Below, in pieces: positions 1-5,616 of a stretch of 14,924 nucleotides of DNA. The stretch is from Spirochaetaceae bacterium (lineage in GTDB: Bacteria > Spirochaetota > Spirochaetia > Treponematales > Breznakiellaceae), in assembly GCA_031257135.1 (NCBI GenBank), contig JAIRPH010000055.1, positions 1 to 14,924 on the forward strand, given 5' to 3'. Both the position numbers and the translations under genes were made by a program. A model generated the notes under the pieces. The model was given only the letters and a program-made list of their open reading frames with translations. It searched no databases and was not told the DNA's origin. Position 1 is the stretch's first letter, and each line of letters begins with the position of its first letter.

Positions 1-30
1 GGAGGTTTGCTTTTGTTTAAGAACCTGCAT
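1..30 (-). CDS. Start of the next gene of the sugar ABC-transporter operon (partial)
   Basis: Only the first ten codons are inside the window. They read MQVLKQKQTS from an ATG at 30-28. A strong Shine-Dalgarno sequence (AAGGAAGG on the minus strand, about 34-41) sits at good spacing, and the start lies 18 nt after the stop of the upstream permease gene. Position in the operon suggests the second permease of an LplB/LplC-type carbohydrate importer (family length near 290-300 aa). That identity is inferred from gene order only, because ten residues cannot show homology. Confidence 0.6.
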   Translation of the reverse strand, partial: MQVLKQKQTS

Positions 31-48
31 ATTCCTTCCTTACAAAAA

Positions 49-966
49 TTACCAGAGACCTTCGTTTGCCAAAGCCTTACTGACTTTGTTTACGATTATC
101 AGGATGACCAAGTTTACCACGGTCTGAAACAAGTTGATCGCGGTAGAATAGCTGAACTGCGTATCAATAAGCCCGATTTTATACACATACGTTCCGATAA
201 TTTCGGAAGTCGCAAGATTCGTCGCGGTCTGCATCAGCAGAGCTTTTTGAGTGTCCATGTTCATCATCCGTCCGACTTGGAGCAGGAGCATCGTTATCAC
301 CGTAGGCATGATCGCAGGAAGATCGATGTACCATATCTTCTGGATTTTCGACGCGCCGTCCAGCGTCGCCGCTTCATAGTGGCTCGGATCAATCGCCGTG
401 AGAGCCGCAAGAAAAATAATGGCGTTATATCCTGTGTGTTGCCATACATGGCTCAAAACGAACAGATGCCGGAACCACTCCGCTTTTCCCATAAAGTTTA
501 TGCCTTCATGCCCCATCTTGTTCAGCATATAGTTGACGATGCCTGAACTCGGCGAAGTAAATAAGTAGAGCATCCCCGACAAAACTACAAGGGAAATAAA
601 ATGAGGCGCGTAGGTAATCGTCTGAACCGCCTGTCCGAAAGATTTCCTGCGGTTGTGGTTAAGCAGTAACGCCAATATCAGAGGAAACGGGAAACTCACC
701 AGAAGCTGATAAAAACTCAAAACTACGGTGTTCACCAATAATTCCCCAAACATATTGGAATCAAAGAACCGCTTAAAATACATCAGTCCTACCCAGTCTC
801 CTATCCCGCGGGTAATGTTATACCGTCTGAACGCGATAACAATCCCATACATGGGAATATAATGGAAAATGAGAAAGAAGATGATCGTGGGAAAAACGAA
901 CAGATACAACTGCCATTCATGTTTCTGAAATAATCGTTTTGTTAAAAGGTTATGTTTATATTCCAT
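49..966 (-). CDS. Carbohydrate ABC-transporter permease, LplB/YtcP type
   Basis: This 305-aa inner-membrane protein belongs to the binding-protein-dependent transport permease family (MalF/LplB side), which forms half of the channel of a sugar or oligosaccharide importer. Hydrophobic segments are visible near residues 18-43, 76-103, 121-137, 166-190, 222-234 and 276-293. The cytoplasmic EAA loop that contacts the ATPase is at residues 198-223 (EAATLDGASKIQKIWYIDLP), with the usual EAA, DGA and P positions. The N-terminal LYLFVFP and HYIPMYG motifs are typical of the LplB/YtcP subgroup. Length is normal for the family. The ribosome site before the ATG at 966 is weak. The next operon gene starts 18 nt downstream. 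Family assignment is secure; the substrate is not determinable, since neither the binding protein nor the ATPase is in the window. Confidence 0.92.
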   Translation of the reverse strand: MEYKHNLLTKRLFQKHEWQLYLFVFPTIIFFLIFHYIPMYGIVIAFRRYNITRGIGDWVGLMYFKRFFDSNMFGELLVNTVVLSFYQLLVSFPFPLILALLLNHNRRKSFGQAVQTITYAPHFISLVVLSGMLYLFTSPSSGIVNYMLNKMGHEGINFMGKAEWFRHLFVLSHVWQHTGYNAIIFLAALTAIDPSHYEAATLDGASKIQKIWYIDLPAIMPTVITMLLLQVGRMMNMDTQKALLMQTATNLATSEIIGTYVYKIGLIDTQFSYSTAINLFQTVVNLVILIIVNKVSKALANEGLW

Positions 967-1046
967 AAGTCTTATTTTAGGGTCATACGTCTCAAAAAAA
1001 ACGCCCAGTTTTTGTACTTTCCTGACATTTTCTTGTTTTTTTTGTA

Positions 1047-1086
1047 ATACCGGGATAATATCAGATAATAATCCGATTATACCGGG
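1047..1086 (-). promoter_or_regulatory. Candidate promoter/operator upstream of the sugar permease operon
   Basis: The octamer ATACCGGG occurs twice, at 1047-1054 and 1079-1086, 32 bp apart (about three helical turns). The words CCGGGATAAT (1050-1059) and ATTATACCGG (1076-1085) also form an imperfect inverted repeat. A TATAAT word on the minus strand (1081-1076) lies inside the second arm, but no good -35 sits 16-18 bp from it. A start here would give a leader of roughly 100 nt before the permease. This could be an operator for a sugar-responsive regulator, but it is a pattern only. Confidence 0.3.
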
Positions 1087-1165
1087 CTTTAATCCTGACC
1101 TAAGCGTTTGCCGAGCCGGAAAAGATTATTGCCTCAAAATTTTTCATATTTTCAGGGTCGAACGG

Positions 1166-1194
1166 TTGACATACCTAAAAGATATTTTTATATT
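1166..1194 (+). promoter_or_regulatory. Sigma-70-type promoter of tRNA-Val
   Basis: A perfect -35 TTGACA (1166-1171) is followed by a 17-bp spacer and TATATT (1189-1194, five of six to consensus). Predicted transcription start is near 1201, about 7 nt before the mature tRNA 5' end. No terminator is visible between the tRNA and the following small gene, so the transcript probably continues into it and perhaps into sdaAB. Confidence 0.88.
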
Positions 1195-1207
1195 AAAGAA
1201 TGTATTC

Positions 1208-1280
1208 GGACGATTAACTCAGTGGCGAGAGTGCTACCTTCACACGGTAGAAGTCGCTGGTTCAAATCCAGCATCGTCCA
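1208..1280 (+). tRNA. tRNA-Val (anticodon CAC)
   Basis: The cloverleaf folds by eye. The acceptor stem 1208-1214 pairs with 1273-1279 in all seven positions and the discriminator is A1280. The D stem is ACTC/GAGT (1217-1220 with 1229-1232). The anticodon stem CTACC/GGTAG encloses the loop TTCACAC (1239-1245), giving anticodon CAC (1241-1243), which reads GUG. The T arm GCTGG/CCAGC has loop TTCAAAT. The 3' CCA is not encoded, so it must be added after transcription. The base after the discriminator is already the start of the Shine-Dalgarno of the next gene. Confidence 0.95.
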
Positions 1281-1292
1281 GAGGTTTATAAA

Positions 1293-1502
1293 ATGGGAAT
1301 TCGAGATGAAAAGGCGCCCAAAGCCCTTCAGATTATTATACAAGGCGATGGCGGTAAAGAATGGGGGCGGTTATATGCGACTCCTAAAGACTTTTCCACC
1401 GGAAGCGTGGGATTTTATGCTAACGGCAAGGTAATAAACCCGGATAATCCAGACTGCCGTTACCAATCAGGGCTGACCTTTACGCTCATTGGGTCGAAAT
1501 GA
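1293..1502 (+). CDS. Small conserved-looking protein of unknown function (69 aa)
   Basis: I do not recognise a named family. The reading frame starts at an ATG with a GAGG ribosome site at 1281-1284, 8 nt upstream and directly abutting the tRNA-Val 3' end. It encodes a soluble protein without signal peptide or membrane segment. Its composition is that of a folded domain: a strand-like stretch (LQIIIQGDG), an aromatic and glycine-rich middle (DFSTGSVGFYANGK) and a C-terminal strand (GLTFTLIGSK). One cysteine (in DCRY) is present. Codon choice matches the downstream genes. It probably shares the tRNA transcript and could be the first cistron of the sda operon, 53 nt before sdaAB. The overlapping longer frame 1108-1434 runs through the tRNA and is not credible. 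Confidence 0.72.
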   Translation: MGIRDEKAPKALQIIIQGDGGKEWGRLYATPKDFSTGSVGFYANGKVINPDNPDCRYQSGLTFTLIGSK

Positions 1503-1555
1503 TGCCGGAAGTATGACCCAAAAACGGTTCCTCCTAAGATTCTTCTAAATGCCGT

Positions 1556-2284
1556 ATGTCTAAAGAATACGTTTCCTTATTTGAGATATTCGGACCGGTG
1601 ATGATAGGTCCTTCCAGTTCTCATACCGCGGGGATCGGGCGGATTAGTTTTCTGGCGGGAAAGATATACGGTTCGGTTCCGCAGAAGGCTGTGGTCAGCT
1701 TCTACGGGTCTTTGGCGTCTACGTGGAAAGGTCACTCTTCCGGAGATGCCGCGGTTGCGGGACTGCTGGGAATACCCCCGGAAGATGAACGCCTCTTCCG
1801 AGGGCGGGCGGTTTTGAAAGAGTTGCAGGCTCAGGGAAAGGGCTTTCCTATTGAGATTAGGGCGGTTCCTGAATTGCCTCCGTTATGGCATCCGAATACG
1901 GCGGTTATTGAGCTTATCGGTTTTCCGCCTGTTCCGGGAGGGCGGAAAACGGCTCATAACCTTCGCATCAGAGGGTCGAGCATAGGAGGCGGGTCTATCC
2001 GTATTGACGAAATCAACGGATACCGAGTGAATCTCTCGGGAGAACTCGAAGCTATGCTGGTACTGCATCATGACGAAATAGGCGTAATTGCGATTGTTTC
2101 TCATATTCTTGCGGCGGAGGGGATTAACATCGCCGGCACGTCCAGTCATCGGAAGGAAAAAGGCGATGAAGCCCTCTTGGTGGTTGAAATTGACGGTTCT
2201 CTTCCGCAGTCGGCGGTCGATCTTATTCAGGCTCTTCCGCCTATTTATCAAGTTATCCGGTTTCCTTCTTTGGGCGGTCTATGA
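1556..2284 (+). CDS. sdaAB: L-serine dehydratase, iron-sulfur-dependent, beta subunit
   Basis: This is the beta subunit (242 aa) of the two-chain, oxygen-sensitive [4Fe-4S] L-serine ammonia-lyase, which converts L-serine to pyruvate and ammonia in the cytoplasm. The signature SLFEIFGPVMIGPSSSHTAG lies at residues 7-26. Other family landmarks are KGHSSGDAAVAGLLG (58-72), HPN (112-114) and SSIGGGSI (141-148). An ACT-type regulatory domain occupies about residues 164-237. The only in-frame start is the ATG at 1556, since a TAA lies upstream at 1535-1537, and it lacks an obvious Shine-Dalgarno. The stop overlaps the alpha-subunit start in an ATGA arrangement, implying translational coupling and equal production of the subunits. 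Confidence 0.95.
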   Translation: MSKEYVSLFEIFGPVMIGPSSSHTAGIGRISFLAGKIYGSVPQKAVVSFYGSLASTWKGHSSGDAAVAGLLGIPPEDERLFRGRAVLKELQAQGKGFPIEIRAVPELPPLWHPNTAVIELIGFPPVPGGRKTAHNLRIRGSSIGGGSIRIDEINGYRVNLSGELEAMLVLHHDEIGVIAIVSHILAAEGINIAGTSSHRKEKGDEALLVVEIDGSLPQSAVDLIQALPPIYQVIRFPSLGGL

Positions 2285-3195
2285 AATTCAAATTCCATAC
2301 CTTATCTGAACTTGAAGCGATACTCCAAGCCGAAGGGGTTGCTCCTGAAGCCTACATGGTGAAGCGGGAAGCCTTCATCGCCGGGGTTTCGGAGGAGCAG
2401 ATTCTTTCCGAGCTTGACCGGCGCATAGGGGTTACGAGGATGTCCCTCGTCAAGGGGCTTGAACAGCCTCAACATTCTCGTTCGGGGCTTACTAAGGGCG
2501 GGGCGGCATCGTTCGCTTCCGCTGGGGCGGAGCTTATCCATGATACTCTGTACCGGAAGGCTATCGCCTACGCGCTGGCTATAAACGAGGTTAACGCCTG
2601 CGGCGGAAAAATCGTCGCTTTTCCTACCGCAGGGTCCAGCGGTATTGTGCCGGGAACAATTTGGGCGTGGTGGGACGCCAAAGAAAAAGCTGGAACGTCT
2701 GCCGTCATGTACGAGGCTCCTTACGATCCTCGTCTGCGGGGCGCGTTTCTTGTGGCGAGTCTTGCCGGCGCGCTGATCGCTCAGGGCGCGACCTTAGCGG
2801 GTTCAGAAGGGGGCTGTCAGGCGGAGTGCGGAGCCGCCGGCGCGATGGCCGCCGCGGCTTTGGGGTATCTGGAGGGACTGCCTCTGAAACGCTGTTTTTC
2901 CGGCGCGGCTTTATCGCTCAAGAATTCTCTGGGTCTCGCCTGCGATCCGGTAGCGGGGCTGGTGGAAGTACCCTGCGTAAAACGCAACGCCTTTATTGCG
3001 GCGCACGTGTTAGCCGCGGTAGATTTAACCTTATCCGGTATTGAAAGCAGTATTCCCTTTGACGAGGTTGTGTGGGCGATGAAACGGATTGGCGATGCTA
3101 TGCCCCCGATTATAAAGGAAACCGCCTCTGGAGGCTTGGCGATTACCCCGACAGGATTAGCTCTTAAAGAAGCATTGGAGCAGGAGGTTTTTTAA
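2281..3195 (+). CDS. sdaAA: L-serine dehydratase, iron-sulfur-dependent, alpha subunit
   Basis: This is the catalytic alpha subunit (304 aa), partner of the preceding beta subunit. The cluster-binding region is clear: GCQAECGAAGAMAAAA around residues 178-193 (Cys179, Cys183) and LACDPVAGLVEVPCVKRNA around 219-237 (Cys221, Cys232). These supply the conserved cysteines expected to hold the [4Fe-4S] cluster. The FPTAGSSGIVPG motif (114-125) is also typical. Length is normal for the separate alpha chain. The gene begins inside the last codons of sdaAB (4-nt overlap). Its last codons contain the AGGAGG ribosome site (3182-3187) used by rnhA, so sdaAA and rnhA are packed together. Confidence 0.96.
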   Translation: MKFKFHTLSELEAILQAEGVAPEAYMVKREAFIAGVSEEQILSELDRRIGVTRMSLVKGLEQPQHSRSGLTKGGAASFASAGAELIHDTLYRKAIAYALAINEVNACGGKIVAFPTAGSSGIVPGTIWAWWDAKEKAGTSAVMYEAPYDPRLRGAFLVASLAGALIAQGATLAGSEGGCQAECGAAGAMAAAALGYLEGLPLKRCFSGAALSLKNSLGLACDPVAGLVEVPCVKRNAFIAAHVLAAVDLTLSGIESSIPFDEVVWAMKRIGDAMPPIIKETASGGLAITPTGLALKEALEQEVF

Positions 3196-3198
3196 AAT

Positions 3199-3663
3199 AT
3201 GGGGATTCTGATTTATACTGACGGAGGCTGTTCCGGCAATCCGGGTCCGGGGGCTTGGGCGTATGTTATTCTTGAAGACAAAAGCGCGAAAATTATTACC
3301 GAAAAATGGGGATCGCAGATGAACACTACCAATAACCGCATGGAATTGAGCGCGGTTATTGCGGCATTGGAAGCCTTAGCCGGTTTGGACGAAGGGCATG
3401 GGAATGTAACGGTTTATACGGATTCTCAATATGTACAAAAAGGTATTCAGACATGGATTCATGCGTGGAAGAGAAACGGCTGGAAAACCAGCGATAAAAA
3501 GCCGGTTAAAAACATAGATTTATGGCAGAAGCTGGATGATGTTTCCAGCGCGTTTCTGCTTACTTGGAAATGGGTTAAAGGTCATGCCGGGAACGAGTTT
3601 AATGAGCGTTGCGACCGGATGACGCAGGAAGCCATCGCGTCTTTAACGGGCGGTTTATTTTGA
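3199..3663 (+). CDS. rnhA: Ribonuclease HI
   Basis: This 154-aa cytoplasmic enzyme removes the RNA strand of RNA-DNA hybrids (R-loops, Okazaki primers). The full bacterial type 1 RNase H fold is present. The opening IYTDGGCSGNPGPGAWA carries catalytic Asp8. NNRMELSAVIAALEAL carries Glu49, VYTDSQYV carries Asp75, and VKGHAGNEFNERCDR carries His129 and Asp139. The basic handle segment around residues 85-105 (IHAWKRNGWKTSDKKPVKN) indicates the long, E. coli-like form. The start ATG is 3 nt after the sdaAA stop, with AGGAGG at 3182-3187. The stop TGA overlaps the TTG start of the next gene. Its presence between metabolic genes looks like transcriptional hitch-hiking, not functional linkage. Confidence 0.96.
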   Translation: MGILIYTDGGCSGNPGPGAWAYVILEDKSAKIITEKWGSQMNTTNNRMELSAVIAALEALAGLDEGHGNVTVYTDSQYVQKGIQTWIHAWKRNGWKTSDKKPVKNIDLWQKLDDVSSAFLLTWKWVKGHAGNEFNERCDRMTQEAIASLTGGLF

Positions 3664-5174
3664 GCGTACGGATTATTCAGATACATGAAACAGATAATGT
3701 AGCGATTCCGGTAGAAGCGGTCTCAAAAGGGGCGATTCTGGAAGGCGGGCTTACCGCGCTGGATGATATTCCGCAGGGGCATAAAATCGCTCTTCGTCCG
3801 CTTGCCGCGGGAGAGCCGGTTATTCGCTACGGCGCGGTCATAGGCTATCTCAAACAGGCGGCGAACGCCGGCGCGTGGATTAATGAAACCATGATAGAGG
3901 TTCCGCCGCCGCCTGACTTGGACAATATGCCGTGGGGAACGGCGTCCGCCGCGGCTCTGCCGGTTCCTCCTCGCACGGTTTTCCGGGGCTACGATATTCC
4001 CGGGGCTTCTTTTGCGGGCATCCGCAATATTCTTGCCATAATGCCTGCTGTGCAATGCGTAAGCGGCGTAGTCAACGCGGCGGTTGAGAAAATGAAGCGG
4101 GAACTTCTGCCTCGGTTTCCTCAGGTAGACGATATTGTTCCGCTCAATCACGCCTACGGATGCGGAGTAGCGATGAACGTCAAGGACTCCGCGATATGGA
4201 TAGGCTCGCTTAAAAATCTTCTGCGTAATCCAAACTTCGGCGGGGAAATCATGGTAGTAGGGCTGGGCTGTGAGATGCTTACGCCGGATATGCTTTTGGA
4301 CCCGGAAGAAAACGCGCCGGAAAACGTTATCATCCTTCAGGAATGTCGGGGTTTTACGGGAATGATTGACGCCATTTTGTCGATGGCTGAAAAAAAACTG
4401 CATCGCCTTAACGCCCGGAAACGGACGGAGTTGCCGCTTTCAAAGCTGTGCGTTGGCATGCAGTGCGGCGGGAGCGACGCCTTTTCCGGGATTACTTCCA
4501 ATCCTGTCGCCGGGTATGCAAGCGATCTGCTGGCGGGCGCGGGAGCCGCGGTATTGTTCTCGGAAACCACTGAAGTCCGAGACGGGGTTCACCTGATAGC
4601 CGCCCGGTGCGCCGGCGAAGAGGCGGCGAAAAAACTTGCCGCGGAGATGCGCTGGTATGACGCGTATCTCCGCGCGGGCGGCGCGGACCGGACTGCTAAT
4701 CCATCGCCGGGCAACAAAAAAGGCGGACTCGCTACCATTATAGAAAAAGCCCTCGGATGTATCGCAAAATCCGGTACGGCTCCGGTGACGGAAGTTCTCT
4801 CTCCCGGCGAGCGTCCCTCTCAAAGAGGGCTTATCTTCGCAGGTGCTCCTGCCAGCGATATGGTTTGCGGCGCGCAACAGCTCGCAAGCGGCATCGTTTT
4901 ACAGGTTTTTATGACCGGCCGCGGAACGCCGTACGGCTTGGCTTCCGCGCCGGTAATCAAGGTCAGTTCCCGCACGATCCTCAAAGAGCTGTGGCCCGAC
5001 CTTATCGACCTAAACGCCGGAACCATAGCCGAAGGCTCAGAAACCATAGCCGAGGCGGGATTACGCCTCTTCAACATGATTATTGACGCCGCCTCGGGAG
5101 ATTACAAGCCCTGGGCGGAACGATACAAGCTCCACAACGATTTAACGATTTTCAATCCCGCCCCTATAACCTGA
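3660..5174 (+). CDS. uxaA: UxaA-family sugar-acid dehydratase (altronate dehydratase-like)
   Basis: The protein belongs to the UxaA/GarD family, whose best-known member removes water from D-altronate to give 2-keto-3-deoxy-gluconate in hexuronate breakdown. An N-terminal SAF-type domain (about residues 1-95, IHETDNVAI, GHKIALRPLAAGEPVIRYG, IGYLK) is followed by the catalytic part with HAYGCGVAMN, VVGLGCEM, GMQCGGSDAFSGITSNP and FMTGRGTPYGLA. I place the start at TTG 3660, giving 504 aa, because family members begin only a few residues before IHxxDNVA and this start overlaps the rnhA stop (TTGA). An ATG at 3609 would add 17 residues lying wholly within rnhA. Altronate versus galactarate specificity cannot be settled here, and no other uronate genes are nearby. 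Confidence 0.88.
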   Translation: MSVRIIQIHETDNVAIPVEAVSKGAILEGGLTALDDIPQGHKIALRPLAAGEPVIRYGAVIGYLKQAANAGAWINETMIEVPPPPDLDNMPWGTASAAALPVPPRTVFRGYDIPGASFAGIRNILAIMPAVQCVSGVVNAAVEKMKRELLPRFPQVDDIVPLNHAYGCGVAMNVKDSAIWIGSLKNLLRNPNFGGEIMVVGLGCEMLTPDMLLDPEENAPENVIILQECRGFTGMIDAILSMAEKKLHRLNARKRTELPLSKLCVGMQCGGSDAFSGITSNPVAGYASDLLAGAGAAVLFSETTEVRDGVHLIAARCAGEEAAKKLAAEMRWYDAYLRAGGADRTANPSPGNKKGGLATIIEKALGCIAKSGTAPVTEVLSPGERPSQRGLIFAGAPASDMVCGAQQLASGIVLQVFMTGRGTPYGLASAPVIKVSSRTILKELWPDLIDLNAGTIAEGSETIAEAGLRLFNMIIDAASGDYKPWAERYKLHNDLTIFNPAPIT

Positions 5175-5188
5175 TTTTTTTTAAAGGA

Positions 5189-5472
5189 TTTTTTTCAAAG
5201 GAGGCGGGAAAGTTTCTAAAGGAGGCGGGGAAAGTTTCACAGCCGGCGGGGAAAGTTTCACAGCCGGCAGGGAAGTTTCACAGCCGGCTGGAATTTTTCT
5301 AAAGGAAGCGGGAAAAGTTTCACAGCCGGCGGGGAAGTTTCTAAAGGAGGCGGGAAAAGTTTCACAGGAGACTGTAAAAGTTTCACAGGAGGCTGTAAAA
5401 GTTTCACAGGAGGCTGTAAAGTTTCTAAAGGAGGCTGTAAAAGTTTAAAAAAAAGCGGGGAAGTTTCTAAAG
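5189..5472 (+). repeat. Degenerate 20-22-bp tandem repeat array in a gene-free gap
   Basis: About 13 imperfect units fill this stretch. The GTTTC word, or its evident equivalent, recurs at 5212, 5234, 5255, 5275, 5294, 5317, 5337, 5359, 5380, 5401, 5421, 5443 and 5463, with steps of 19-23 bp and a mean near 21. A unit reads roughly AAAGTTTC + TAAAGGAGGC or CACAGCCGGC or CACAGGAGGC + GGGA or TGTA. Units therefore alternate between a few middle variants. Many contain a near-perfect anti-16S Shine-Dalgarno word (AAAGGAGG or CAGGAGG) and the near-palindrome GAAAGTTTC. Two forward frames stay open for about 85-90 codons but have no ATG or ribosome-site logic, so I do not call a gene. It is not a CRISPR array, because there are no unique spacers. 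Confidence 0.9.
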
Positions 5473-5616
5473 AAAAAAATTTAAAATTATTTCAGTAATA
5501 TTAAAACATTTCTATACAGATAAAAATCTTTCTTTTTCACTAGAATAAATAAATATACCGCGTTATATTTAATAGTAGGAGATACTTTAGCAAAAGAGGG
5601 GTGTTAAGGAGACAGT
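5473..5616 (+). promoter_or_regulatory. AT-rich leader and ribosome site of the giant lipoprotein gene
   Basis: After the tandem array the sequence becomes very AT-rich up to about 5580, consistent with a promoter region. Words such as TATACA (5514-5519), TATACC (5554-5559) and TATATT (5564-5569) are possible -10 boxes, but none has a convincing -35 at 16-18 bp, so no promoter is fixed. The ribosome site TAAGGAG (5605-5611), 5 nt before the ATG at 5617, is strong and decides the start. Confidence 0.4.

Noticed and set aside
7..546. 179-aa plus-strand frame opposite the ABC permease
   Set aside because: The minus strand encodes a clear permease with TM segments and EAA loop; the plus frame is Arg/His-rich and motif-free.
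1108..1434. 108-aa plus-strand gene
   Set aside because: It runs through the tRNA-Val gene and its promoter and overlaps the better supported 69-aa gene.
1489..1521. Possible terminator between the small gene and sdaAB (TTGGGTC/GACCCAA)
   Set aside because: The 7-bp stem has a loop of about 19 nt and is followed by A residues, with no T-run.
3609..3659. ATG start giving a 521-aa UxaA
   Set aside because: The extra 17 residues lie inside rnhA and are absent from the usual family N-terminus; TTG 3660 overlaps the rnhA stop and fits the family.
3723..4403. 226-aa minus-strand frame opposite uxaA
   Set aside because: It is a shadow of the GC-rich coding strand, with Arg-rich, low-complexity translation and no known motif.
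5189..5472. CRISPR array
   Set aside because: The unit of 20-22 bp is continuous and degenerate, with no unique spacers of similar length and no cas genes nearby.
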